From: Rhodococcus rhodnii
Lineage (GTDB): Bacteria > Actinomycetota > Actinomycetes > Mycobacteriales > Pseudonocardiaceae
NCBI GenBank assembly: GCA_000720375.1
Contig: JOAA01000015.1
Location: forward strand, 155,636 to 219,635
Length of the DNA: 64,000 bases
Reading direction: 5' to 3'
This document shows positions 8,096 through 16,434 of the stretch, piece after piece. Both the position numbers and the translations under genes were made by a program. How positions within the stretch are numbered: the first letter of the stretch is position 1; every line of letters begins with the position of its first letter. Under the pieces are notes generated by a model. That model did not search any database, was not told the origin of the DNA, and saw only the letters and a program-made list of their open reading frames with translations.

Positions 8096-9772
8096 GTGGG
8101 ACATCACCACCATCACGACCACAATCACGAGCACTCCCACGTCACGGCCGAGGACCTGCCTCGGGCAGCGGATCTCGCGGTTCCGGACGCGGAGCTCAAC
8201 CGCGAGGAGATGACCCGGCGGTCGGTCTTCCGCCGGGCCGGTCTGCTCGGCGCGGGCTTAGCCGGCGGCAGCGTGCTCAATGCCGCCCCGGCCGCCGCGA
8301 CACCGCAGAACAACGTGCCGCGCGGCGGATTCCGTTGGCTCGCAGGTGATCACCACGTGCACACGCAGTACAGCGATGACGGCAAGTACCGCGTCATCGA
8401 CCACGTGCGACAGGCGAACGCCTATGGCCTTGGCTGGCTGGTGATCACTGACCACGGTGGACCGGTGCACGCCAAGATCGGTGTGGACAAGGTCAACCCG
8501 GACATCAAGGCGGCCAGGGAGAAGTACGACGAGACCCTGGTGTTCCAGGGTCTGGAGTGGAACATCCCGGGCGCCGAGCATGGCACGGTGTTCGTTGCCC
8601 CAGGCCGCAACGAGGCCTCGTTCCTCAAGGAATTCGAGCTCGGCTACGACGGCAGGACCAACGAGACCAACCCGAACAAGGAAGCGCTCGCGATCGCAGG
8701 CGTGAACTTCCTTGCCGACGGTGTCCGTCGCCGCCGTGTCGACGACGCGCTGATGCTCGCCAACCACCCGGCGCGCAAGGGAATCGACTCTCCACATGAG
8801 ATCCGCGGGTGGCGGGACGCGGCGCCGAACATCGCCGTGGGCATGGAAGGCGCGCCCGGCCACCAGGCCGCCGGCATTCCCAAGCCGCACGGTGGCGGTC
8901 GCGCTCGTGGTTACTACGACGGCACGCCCGGATCGGACGCGTTCCCGGGATACCCGCCGCAGAGCTACTACACGTGGGGCGGCTTCGACTGGCTCACGTC
9001 CACAGTGGGCGGTATGTGGGACAGCCTGCTCGCTGAAGGAAAGCCGTGGTGGATCACGGCGAACTCCGACTCGCACAGCGTGTACGCGGATACTTCGGCG
9101 CGTGGCCCGAACAGCGACTTCAACGCCAACGGCCGCCACTCCGACCCGGTGCACGGCGGTCCGCTGAACCTGGGCGAAGGTGACTTCTGGCCGGGCTGCT
9201 ACAGCCGTACTCACGTTGGCGCGCTTGACTTTTCGTATCGCGCGGTGATGGACGGGATTCGTGCAGGCCGGGTGTGGGTCGACCACGGCGGTCTGATCAG
9301 CGCGCTCGATGTGCGGCTGCGCAGCCGCGGCAGCTGGCTCTCGAGCGCGACTCTCGGCGGTTCATTGCACGTTCGCCGTGGCACTCCGGTAGAGCTGACG
9401 ATCAGCATCGATCTGGCGAACACCCCGAACTGGGCGCAGTTCGTGCCGGTGCTGTCGCGTGTGGACATCATTCAGGGTGACGTGACCGGACCGGTGCAGG
9501 ACCGGGACACGTTCACCGCGCCGCGTACGAAGGTCGTGAAGTCGTTCGAGGTCAACAAGTCCGCCGGGACGGTGAATTTCACCTACCAGCTCGGGCGGCT
9601 TGACCGGCCGGTGTACGTGCGGCTGCGCGGCACCGACGGCAACCGCGTCGCGCCTGGCTTCCACGGCGCCGCGGTGGACCCGCACGGCCCGGCGATCGAC
9701 GTGGTCGGGGACGCGGACCCGTGGAAGGACCTCTGGTTCTACACCAACCCGATCTGGGCGCTGCCTTACTGA
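8096..9772 (+). CDS. Exported PHP-domain metallohydrolase with N-terminal His tract
   Basis: The 558-aa protein starts at GTG 8096 after AAGGAG. Residues 2-15 are a natural poly-His stretch (GHHHHHDHNHEHSH). A twin-arginine signal follows at about residues 42-70 (TRRSVFRRAGLLGAG, ending near AAAATPQ), then a PHP domain with DHHVHTQYSDDG, ITDHGG, WNIPGAEHG and the late DSHS metal ligands. PHP enzymes are metal-dependent phosphoesterases. A Tat signal implies folding with metal in the cytoplasm before export. The C-terminal 150 residues form a beta-rich domain. The exact substrate is unknown. It stands alone, with 94 bp before it. Confidence 0.85.
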   Translation: MGHHHHHDHNHEHSHVTAEDLPRAADLAVPDAELNREEMTRRSVFRRAGLLGAGLAGGSVLNAAPAAATPQNNVPRGGFRWLAGDHHVHTQYSDDGKYRVIDHVRQANAYGLGWLVITDHGGPVHAKIGVDKVNPDIKAAREKYDETLVFQGLEWNIPGAEHGTVFVAPGRNEASFLKEFELGYDGRTNETNPNKEALAIAGVNFLADGVRRRRVDDALMLANHPARKGIDSPHEIRGWRDAAPNIAVGMEGAPGHQAAGIPKPHGGGRARGYYDGTPGSDAFPGYPPQSYYTWGGFDWLTSTVGGMWDSLLAEGKPWWITANSDSHSVYADTSARGPNSDFNANGRHSDPVHGGPLNLGEGDFWPGCYSRTHVGALDFSYRAVMDGIRAGRVWVDHGGLISALDVRLRSRGSWLSSATLGGSLHVRRGTPVELTISIDLANTPNWAQFVPVLSRVDIIQGDVTGPVQDRDTFTAPRTKVVKSFEVNKSAGTVNFTYQLGRLDRPVYVRLRGTDGNRVAPGFHGAAVDPHGPAIDVVGDADPWKDLWFYTNPIWALPY

Positions 9773-9794
9773 GGCCCTGACCCGCACCGATCCT

Positions 9795-9925
9795 CCGCAT
9801 ACCACAGGGGTACGACATTCCGTGCTGAGCGCCCCCTGATAGCCAAAGCACCGGAGGGGTCTGACATTCGTTGCGAGCGTCCCCCGGGAACCAAGGTATT
9901 GGAGAGGTCTGACAGGTTGGGTTTG
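9795..9925. repeat. Tandem 48/49-bp imperfect repeat
   Basis: Two full units (9807-9855, 9856-9903) and a partial third (from 9904) share the frame GGGGT..GACATTC...GAGCG.CCCC...A.CCAA.G.A..GGA, with a half-unit before 9807. The unit lengths differ by 1 bp, so they are not coding. The rest of 9773-10108 has no gene that I can support; a short lipoprotein-like peptide read from 9995 is discussed among the rejected items. Confidence 0.65.
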
Positions 9926-10108
9926 TGGTGAGGGCCGCTTGACGGGCATCAGGTGCCGGTGGGTGGCTCTCACCGGTATCTGACGAGGGCAGCCATGGCT
10001 CTGCTGCCATTGGCGCTTATCGCCGCCTGCGACAGCGACAATGACCCGGCGTGGCGTCCGGGAAGTCGTGGCCAAAACAGGCCGTCACCTTCGCGGCGAA
10101 AGGGTGCC

Positions 10109-10882
10109 TCAGGGGATGCGGTTGAACTCGGCCAGTGCCGTTCTGAACGCGTCTGGTTCCGCTTTGATCAGGCCGTGGAAGGGCTGGTCGAGTTCGATCG
10201 CGAAGTACAGCGTGAACGCCAGGATCCCGGCGAGGGTCACGATGCTCAGCACGTGTCGCAGGTCCGCGCTGAAGCCGATCAGCAGCGGGTAAGCGACCAT
10301 TACGAACGCGCCGATTATCGTGCCCCAGAACAACAGTGTCAGCAGTGAGCTGTCTCCGATCGCCTGCTCTATTCTCGCCCGGCGTTCGTCCGCGACCGAG
10401 CGCGCGTTCTGCAGTGCCTGGTCCCTTGTGGCCAGTTCCCGGTCGGATTCCGCGGGCAGTCTGCTGATCTCCGCGCGCAGCGCCACGAGCAGGTCGCCCG
10501 CTTTCCGGTCCGCCTTCTTCTCGTCCAGCATCCCCCACTCGCGATCGACCACTTCGGACGTGTACTCCCGGACCAGCGCGCGGATCTGGTCCCGTTCCGC
10601 CTGCGGGGAGTTGGCGACCTGCCAGTAAACCTCGATCAGGCCGGATGCCTCGGCCTCCGCGTGTTCTTCGGTCGCGTTCGCCTCGGTCCACGTGATCACC
10701 GTGTAGAACGCGAGCACCACGATGAACAACGCGTTCAGCACACCGCCGACGAATCCGAGCGCCTCGGCGTTGTATGTCCCTTCCCTCGCCCGTTTTCGAC
10801 GGCCCACCATCATCATGACGACCGCCGAGACCACCATCGCTGCGACAACCAAGAGATACGCGTATCCCGGCACGACACCCAT
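10109..10882 (-). CDS. DUF4239-type (bestrophin-like) membrane protein
   Basis: The 257-aa protein has two N-terminal membrane segments (residues about 5-30 and 45-70), a charged cytoplasmic middle with helical REYTSEVVDREWGM and DRELATRDQALQNAR stretches, and two C-terminal membrane segments. This layout and sequence match DUF4239 proteins, which are described as bestrophin-like; transport activity is not established. ATG 10882 is preceded by no clear ribosome site; a GTG at 10891 is an alternative. It is divergent from the surface-protein gene at 11008. Confidence 0.7.
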   Translation of the reverse strand: MGVVPGYAYLLVVAAMVVSAVVMMMVGRRKRAREGTYNAEALGFVGGVLNALFIVVLAFYTVITWTEANATEEHAEAEASGLIEVYWQVANSPQAERDQIRALVREYTSEVVDREWGMLDEKKADRKAGDLLVALRAEISRLPAESDRELATRDQALQNARSVADERRARIEQAIGDSSLLTLLFWGTIIGAFVMVAYPLLIGFSADLRHVLSIVTLAGILAFTLYFAIELDQPFHGLIKAEPDAFRTALAEFNRIP

Positions 10883-11007
10883 GTTTGACACACCGTCGCC
10901 GTCCGCGCCATGGGGGAGCGTCCAAATACACCGGGAGGAGTGAACGTGCTGGCGAGTCGTCACTCGCCTGACCTATCGTCCCTGCTAACCGCCTGACGGA
11001 GGTCACA

Positions 11008-13152
11008 GTGCGCATATGGGGCTTGGTGGGCACGTTGTCGTTGCTCATTTTGTCAACGCTCCCAGCGGCATCCGCGGAAAGCCCACCAGTTCTGCCGACC
11101 AACTACGACCAGACCGTCTACGGCGACTTCTCGGTGATCGGGAATACCGTGACCGCCTGTCCGGTGCAACCAGGCCACTATCCGCCGAAGCTCTGCCACG
11201 ACGCGCAGAACCGTGTCGGCAGTGGACCTTCCGCGCAGAACAACGGGCATCCGATGACCTGGGCGGACATCGACACCGATCCGGTGACGTACAACTCGTC
11301 CAGCGGCCGGTTAACGATCCCGGACGGCGCGCGGATCGCCTATGCGAAGCTGACGTGGGCGGGCAACACCGGCGGCCTGACCAGCGTCCCGTGTGGACGT
11401 GGTCCGATCCGGCCGCCGGGTTCCCCCAAACAGCAACAGATTTCCTTGAAGATCAACGACCGGGGCAGCCTGATCGCACCGGACCGGTACACAGAGGACG
11501 CGCCGGGCGACCTCACCCATACGGACCATCAGTTCTACAGCGCCTACGCCGACGTCACCGGGCAGTTTCGTGGGATCACTGGACCTTCGACCGTCACGGT
11601 CGGCAATGTCTGGACGCCCCAAGGGTTCGACTGCTTCGGCGGCTGGTCGTTGACCGCGGTGTGGATGTTCGACACGGCACAACCAGCCGCGCCAGCCCGC
11701 AAACAGATCGCGGTCTACGACGCGCATACCCGTGTATTCACGGGAAGACACCGTGCGGACGCCCGGATGCCGTCGATCAAGTCGGCCGGTGGCCTGACCC
11801 GGCTCGGGCTGGCAGGGTTTGAGGGCGACTGGGCGATGCCGGGCGACCAGTTCCTGATCAACGGCCGCAACGCCGGGCGGACGGACAACTTCTTCGTGTC
11901 CGGTGCGGACGGACACCTGAAACCCGCACACGCAAACAACATGAGTGTGGACGTGCGCACCATCGATCTCGCCGGTGATCTGCTCAAGCCAGGCGAGGCG
12001 GGTGCGAACCTGAGCTTCACGAGCGGGCACGACGCTTACCTCGTTGCGAACATCGTGGCGTCGTCCGGGCGGCCTGAGTTGGTCGTGACCACGGCGATGG
12101 ACAAGGACGTTGCGCATCCGGGTGATCAGGTCACCCAGTCGGTGACGGTCACTAACACCGGTAGTGCGCCTGCCGTGGACATCCGGGTGCAATCGGATCT
12201 CGGGCCCGCGTGTGCCGAGAACATCCCGCGACTCGAAGGCGGGCAGTGGGCGAAGTACAGCTGCTCGCGGTCGGCCCCAGATGACGACGTGAAACCAACC
12301 GCCACGGTCACCGGGCAAAGCCTCGTCGGCGACCGGCTTTCGGCGTCCGCGCAGACGTTCCTCGAGGTTATCCGGCCCGGGATCGCTGTGACCAAGTCGG
12401 CCGTGCCGAACACTGTCCTGAGTGGTCAGGCAGTCGGCTACACCATCGAGGTCCGCAATACCGGCGACACCTTGCTGTCCGGAGTGTCCATAGACGATAA
12501 ACAAGTGGACGCATGCGACCGGCCGGACTTCGGCACGCTCGCGACCGGGGAAGCCAAGCTGCTGCACTGTTCGGTCGCCGCGGGCGATGAGGGCTTCACC
12601 AACAACGTGACAGTCATCGGAACGGACAAGGCAGGCAGGAAGGTGACCGCCGACGCCCACGCGGCGTTCACCGTCATCCATCCGCGGATCGAGTTCTCCG
12701 TCCGGCCTTCGACTCGTGCGGCGCGGGCAGGCGAATCCGTGACTTTCAGCGTGACAGTACGGAATCCCACGCCGATCCAGCTCGGCAATGTCCGCGTGAC
12801 CGGAACACCGTCGGCCTGTGCGCGTGACATCGGCACTCTGGCGCCTCAGCAGACCGTGGAGTACACGTGCTCGGTCGTGATGCGGGAACGGCTCACGATC
12901 TCGTTGACGGTGACAGCCACGCCGTTCATCAACGGACAGCTGGCAGAAACCCGCCGCGACACCGTGAATCTCACCGCGTCGGTGATCGTGTCCCTTGTGG
13001 AGCCGACGGCCGAGCCGCCACCGGTCAGGAAGTCCGCCAAGACGGACCGGACCGAGAACGCGCCAGTCGCGGCGTTCGTCGCCGGACTTGCCGCGATCAG
13101 CACGTTCGTCACCGTCGGCGCGATCAGCGCGACCGCTCGGTCGAAGAGGTGA
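11008..13152 (+). CDS. Secreted surface protein with DUF11-type repeats and C-terminal membrane anchor
   Basis: The 714-aa protein has a signal peptide (cleavage near SAES, residue 24), a beta-rich N-terminal half typical of actinobacterial proteins that begin a DUF11 tail, then three Ig-like DUF11 repeats from about residue 350 (for example VTVTNTGSAPAVDI, IEVRNTGDTLLSGV, VTVRNPTPIQLGNV). It ends in one transmembrane helix and SKR. It probably sits on the cell surface and mediates wall or contact functions. GTG 11008 is preceded by ACGGAGGTCACA. Confidence 0.8.
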   Translation: MRIWGLVGTLSLLILSTLPAASAESPPVLPTNYDQTVYGDFSVIGNTVTACPVQPGHYPPKLCHDAQNRVGSGPSAQNNGHPMTWADIDTDPVTYNSSSGRLTIPDGARIAYAKLTWAGNTGGLTSVPCGRGPIRPPGSPKQQQISLKINDRGSLIAPDRYTEDAPGDLTHTDHQFYSAYADVTGQFRGITGPSTVTVGNVWTPQGFDCFGGWSLTAVWMFDTAQPAAPARKQIAVYDAHTRVFTGRHRADARMPSIKSAGGLTRLGLAGFEGDWAMPGDQFLINGRNAGRTDNFFVSGADGHLKPAHANNMSVDVRTIDLAGDLLKPGEAGANLSFTSGHDAYLVANIVASSGRPELVVTTAMDKDVAHPGDQVTQSVTVTNTGSAPAVDIRVQSDLGPACAENIPRLEGGQWAKYSCSRSAPDDDVKPTATVTGQSLVGDRLSASAQTFLEVIRPGIAVTKSAVPNTVLSGQAVGYTIEVRNTGDTLLSGVSIDDKQVDACDRPDFGTLATGEAKLLHCSVAAGDEGFTNNVTVIGTDKAGRKVTADAHAAFTVIHPRIEFSVRPSTRAARAGESVTFSVTVRNPTPIQLGNVRVTGTPSACARDIGTLAPQQTVEYTCSVVMRERLTISLTVTATPFINGQLAETRRDTVNLTASVIVSLVEPTAEPPPVRKSAKTDRTENAPVAAFVAGLAAISTFVTVGAISATARSKR

Positions 13153-13153
13153 G

Positions 13154-14116
13154 CTACAGCCAGTCCTTGCGTTTGAAGGTCGAGTACAGTGCGATCGACG
13201 TCAGCACGATGGCCACTGTGGACACCCAGAACCCCCACACGTGCTCACCACCGGGCAGCGGAACGTTCTGGCCGTAGAACCCGGTGATCGCGGTCGGCAC
13301 CGCGATGATCGCGGCCCAGCTGGTGACCTTCTTCATGATCAGGTTCATCCGGTTGCCCTGCAGGTTGAGCTGGGTGTCCCGGACCGTGGCTATCAGGTCT
13401 CGCAGCGCCTCGACCTGCTCGGACGCCCAGATCACGTGGTCGAGCACGTCCTGGAAGTACGGCCGCATGCTCTCGTTGTAGATCGGGTTCTCCGGCCGCA
13501 GCAGCGGCACGATCACCTCGCGCATCGGCGTCACCTTGCGCCGCAACTGCCCGAGGCTCTTGTGCAGCATCAACGACTGCCGTTGCACCGCCAGCGAGTT
13601 CGGCGGTTGGGTGAACACGTCGTCCTCGAGATCCTCGGCCATGTCGTCAAGGACCTGGATCGTGTCGAGGTACGAGTCGACCACGTAGTCGAGGATGCCG
13701 TGCACGAGGTACGCGACGCCATCCATTGTGGACTCGCTGTCCCAGCGCGCGACGACCTTCTCCATGTCGAACGTGGGATCCTTGCGCACGGTCACCACGG
13801 TCTGTTTGGCGAGAATGATCGCCAGTTCATGGGCGTGCAGTGCGCCCGAGTCGTCCGTTTCGACGGCGTACGCGATCACCAGTCCATGCCCTGGGTAGTG
13901 GCTGAACTTCGGCCGCTGGTGCATTTGCACGGCGTCCTCGACGGCCAGTTCGTGCAGGCCAAGGTACCCGGTGAGCTCCGCGAGGTCCTGCTTGGCCGGC
14001 GCGGCCAAGTCGACCCAGACGATCGTGCCGGGGTCGGCGAGGTTCGCGGCCAGTTGGCCCGGTGCGAAGTTCTCCGACTCGAGGCGGCCCTCCCGATAAA
14101 CCCGCGAACGCGTCAT
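13154..14116 (-). CDS. corA: CorA-family magnesium/divalent cation channel
   Basis: The 320-aa protein has a large cytoplasmic N-terminal domain rich in acidic helices and two C-terminal membrane helices. The signature between them is YGQN rather than the classical YGMN, a substitution common among actinobacterial CorA paralogs, which may change ion selectivity; the C-terminal basic tail KRKDWL is present. ATG 14116 gives the usual family length. The gene ends 1 bp from the convergent surface-protein gene. Confidence 0.9.
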   Translation of the reverse strand: MTRSRVYREGRLESENFAPGQLAANLADPGTIVWVDLAAPAKQDLAELTGYLGLHELAVEDAVQMHQRPKFSHYPGHGLVIAYAVETDDSGALHAHELAIILAKQTVVTVRKDPTFDMEKVVARWDSESTMDGVAYLVHGILDYVVDSYLDTIQVLDDMAEDLEDDVFTQPPNSLAVQRQSLMLHKSLGQLRRKVTPMREVIVPLLRPENPIYNESMRPYFQDVLDHVIWASEQVEALRDLIATVRDTQLNLQGNRMNLIMKKVTSWAAIIAVPTAITGFYGQNVPLPGGEHVWGFWVSTVAIVLTSIALYSTFKRKDWL

Positions 14117-14173
14117 GACCACCAACAGTAACGGGTAAGGTACGTGGGACGTGGGACGAACTCCAGGAGCGCC

Positions 14174-14902
14174 GTGAACGACCAGCCGCAGAAGCTCTCG
14201 ACCCGGCTGGGCCGGGCGATCAGGGAGGAGATCTCCGCACTGATCCTGCAGCGCGGGCTGCGCTCGGGCGATCCGCTGCCCACCGAGACCGAGCTGGTCG
14301 AAGCGCTGGGCGTGAGCCGCAACTCGATCCGCGAGGCGCTCAAGGGACTGCAGGCACTGGACATCGTGGACATCCGGCACGGACACGGCACGTACGTCGG
14401 CGGCCTGTCGCTGGAGCCCTTGGCCGACGGCCTGACGTTCCGCGTGCTGCACGGCCTGCGCAACGACATGCGGTCGCTCGAGGAGATCGTCGAGGTCAGG
14501 GAGGCGCTGGAAGAAGCGCTGATCCGCCGGGTGACGCCGACGATTCCCGAAACGGACCTGGACGCCCTCGACGAGGTGCTCGCACTGATGAGCGCTCGAG
14601 CCGCGGCAGGCGCCACGTTCGCCGACGAGGACATGCAGTTCCACGAGCTGCTGTACCGCTCACTGGACAACGCGCTGGTGACGCAGCTGCTCAGGGCGTT
14701 CTGGAGCGTCTACCAGCGGGTGAACCATCGCCTTGGCGTGACCGACCCCGATCCGCCGGAGACGGTCAACCGCCACCGCGCCATCGTCACGGCGTTGCGC
14801 GGGCGCGACGTGGCGCGGGCGGAGAAGGCGATGGCCGAGCACTTCCGCAACCTGGACGTCCGCATCGCCCAGGTCGCGCGTCAGCAGCAGGTCATGGACT
14901 GA
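14174..14902 (+). CDS. FadR/GntR-family transcriptional regulator
   Basis: The 242-aa protein has a GntR winged helix (residues 10-75, with LPTETELVEALGVSRNSIRE) and a C-terminal all-helical FCD domain with metal/ligand-type His and Asp residues (DEDMQFHELLY, NRHRAIVTAL). FCD regulators respond to organic acids or sugar acids. GTG 14174 is chosen because CCAGGAG lies 6 nt upstream. Its last 11 bp overlap the convergent AspRS gene. No adjacent catabolic gene is an obvious target. Confidence 0.88.
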   Translation: MNDQPQKLSTRLGRAIREEISALILQRGLRSGDPLPTETELVEALGVSRNSIREALKGLQALDIVDIRHGHGTYVGGLSLEPLADGLTFRVLHGLRNDMRSLEEIVEVREALEEALIRRVTPTIPETDLDALDEVLALMSARAAAGATFADEDMQFHELLYRSLDNALVTQLLRAFWSVYQRVNHRLGVTDPDPPETVNRHRAIVTALRGRDVARAEKAMAEHFRNLDVRIAQVARQQQVMD

Positions 14903-16148
14903 GCCGGGTCAAGTCCCGCGGGAACAACGTGGTCTGCCGGATGTTCGGCGCGCCGACGAGTCGCGCGGTCCACCGTTCGAGACCGAGCGCGAACCCACCG
15001 TGCGGCGGCATCCCGTACTTGAAGGCGTCCAGGTAACCCCTGTACGGCTCTGTGTCGTCCAAGATGGCGAGATAGTCGCTGTACTTGTGCAGCCGCTGCC
15101 CGCCGGTGACCAGCTCAACGCCACGGAACAGCAGGTCGAAGCTGTTGGAGTACTCCGGTCGCGCCGGGTCCGGGTGCGTGTAGAACGGCCTTTTTCGTAT
15201 CGGATATCCGATGACGAACAGGAACTCCGAACCGTGCTCGGCGAGCGCCCACTCCGACAGCGCCCGTTCATGCGCTGGCGCGAGGTCAGGCTCGTCCGGT
15301 GGCGCGCCGACCAACGCGAGTGCGTCCACGAAGTGAATCTCTGGGATCACCGGCGGCACCTCGGGGAGCCGGATGCCGAGCAGCCGCACAGCGTCAGCGG
15401 CGCGCGTTCGCACGCAGTCGACCATGCCCGCGACCGCGTGACGAAGCACCGCCATCACGTCGCGGTGATCGGATATGAAACCCAATTCGGCGTCCAGGCT
15501 CGTGTACTGCGCCAAGTGCCGAGTCGTGTCGTGCGGTTCGGCGCGAAACACGGATCCTATTTCGTATACGCGTTCAAAGACGCCGACCAACGACTGCTTG
15601 AAGAACTGCGGGGACTGCGCGAGATACGCGCGGCGTCCGAAGTAGTCGATGCCGAACACGTTGGCACCCGACTCCGTCGCAGTCCCGACGATCTTGGGGG
15701 TGTGGACCTCGGTGAAGTCCAGTTCGTCAAGCGCGGCACGGTAACCAGCGACGCTCGCCGCGGCGATCGTGAACGCGGCGCGCATCTTCGGGTGTCTCAA
15801 CGCGACCGGTGCGTTGTCCAAAATGGTCGGAAGGGTCGCGCTGAGGTTGGGCCGGTACAAGTCGAACGGCGGAGCCTGCGCCGGTTCGGACAACGGCGTG
15901 ACCACCGGCTCGGTGATCTCAGCACCGCCGGGCGCCTGGCCGCTCGCGATCACGATCCCTTCGACTTCGACGACTGTCTCTTCGGGAACGTCCGACTCGG
16001 GCAGGACAACCTGGACCAACCCGGAACGGTCCCGGATGACGAGGAAGGTCACGGATTTCAGTTCGCGCCGGCGGTGTACCCAACCGGCCACTCGGATACG
16101 GGCGCCGATGTGCGCGGGCACGTCGGCGGCCAGAACACGAGAGATCAT
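14892..16148 (-). CDS. aspS: Archaeal-type aspartyl-tRNA synthetase (probably nondiscriminating)
   Basis: The 418-aa class IIb synthetase has an OB-fold anticodon domain (IRVAGWVHRRRELKSVTFLV), motif 2 FRAEPHDTTRH and motif 3 FALGLERWTARL, and ends in FPRDLTRLSP as archaeal and eukaryotic AspRS do. The bacterial insertion domain is absent. Such enzymes charge tRNA-Asp and often tRNA-Asn. ATG 16148 follows CAGGAGTGG. The 5' leader is a T-box (separate entry). Three short patches (around 15190, 15470 and 15550) use rare ATA codons. This is likely a second, inducible AspRS. Confidence 0.9.
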   Translation of the reverse strand: MISRVLAADVPAHIGARIRVAGWVHRRRELKSVTFLVIRDRSGLVQVVLPESDVPEETVVEVEGIVIASGQAPGGAEITEPVVTPLSEPAQAPPFDLYRPNLSATLPTILDNAPVALRHPKMRAAFTIAAASVAGYRAALDELDFTEVHTPKIVGTATESGANVFGIDYFGRRAYLAQSPQFFKQSLVGVFERVYEIGSVFRAEPHDTTRHLAQYTSLDAELGFISDHRDVMAVLRHAVAGMVDCVRTRAADAVRLLGIRLPEVPPVIPEIHFVDALALVGAPPDEPDLAPAHERALSEWALAEHGSEFLFVIGYPIRKRPFYTHPDPARPEYSNSFDLLFRGVELVTGGQRLHKYSDYLAILDDTEPYRGYLDAFKYGMPPHGGFALGLERWTARLVGAPNIRQTTLFPRDLTRLSP

Positions 16149-16393
16149 CGCCACTCCTGGTGGAATTTCGGTGATCCCTTGGGAGTGCGGGCGAGAAGGG
16201 GACTCGCGGTGCCACCGCACTTTCGCCGGCACTGCCGTGCCGGCCTCGTTCAGCCGGATGACGGTGGCGAACCGGCGGGGCATTTCCTCCCCGCACTCGG
16301 GAGTGTCTTCACCTGGAGGGCGTGAGGCCGCCTTCCCAGCTACCGGCGGCTCTCTAGGCTCACGTGATCCTCGGCTACTCGTCTCCGTCAACG
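16149..16393 (-). promoter_or_regulatory. T-box riboswitch (tRNA-Asp type, translational)
   Basis: On the minus strand the leader shows stem I with AGAGAGC (16349-16355), a GCCGCC/GGCGGC distal helix and CGTGAG/CTCACG below it. The specifier loop reads GUGAA-GAC-A, with GAC at 16305-16307 (Asp). The T-box bulge UGGCACC (16208-16214) lies in a perfect helix of AGTGCGG/CCGCACT and GCGAG/CTCGC. UGGC pairs with the G discriminator of tRNA-Asp. GCACTCC (16182-16188) can instead pair with the ribosome site GGAGTG (16152-16157), so uncharged tRNA should open translation. There is no U-run terminator. Confidence 0.88.
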
Positions 16394-16404
16394 CGTTGCA
16401 CCGC

Positions 16405-16430
16405 AGGATAGGACATCGGCCCGAGGCAGG
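16405..16430 (-). promoter_or_regulatory. Candidate promoter of the T-box/aspS transcript
   Basis: Minus-strand TATCCT (16405-16410) fits the actinobacterial -10 pattern TAnnnT and lies about 12 nt before stem I. Seventeen nucleotides upstream is only a weak -35 (CTGCCT). It falls between the MetRS-like stop codon and the T-box, so aspS can be transcribed independently of the genes upstream. Confidence 0.45.
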
Positions 16431-16434
16431 CAGC

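Noticed and set aside
9953..10100. A lipoprotein-like start (MALLPLALIAACDSD) read on the plus strand near 9995
   Set aside because: It looks like a lipobox, but the frame then runs antisense through the DUF4239 gene with no plausible protein, and no ribosome site precedes it. It may be a decayed lipoprotein start.
16149..16391. N-terminal extension of AspRS through the leader
   Set aside because: The frame is open upstream, but the sequence there is the T-box RNA, and ATG 16148 has the ribosome site and the conserved start of the OB fold.
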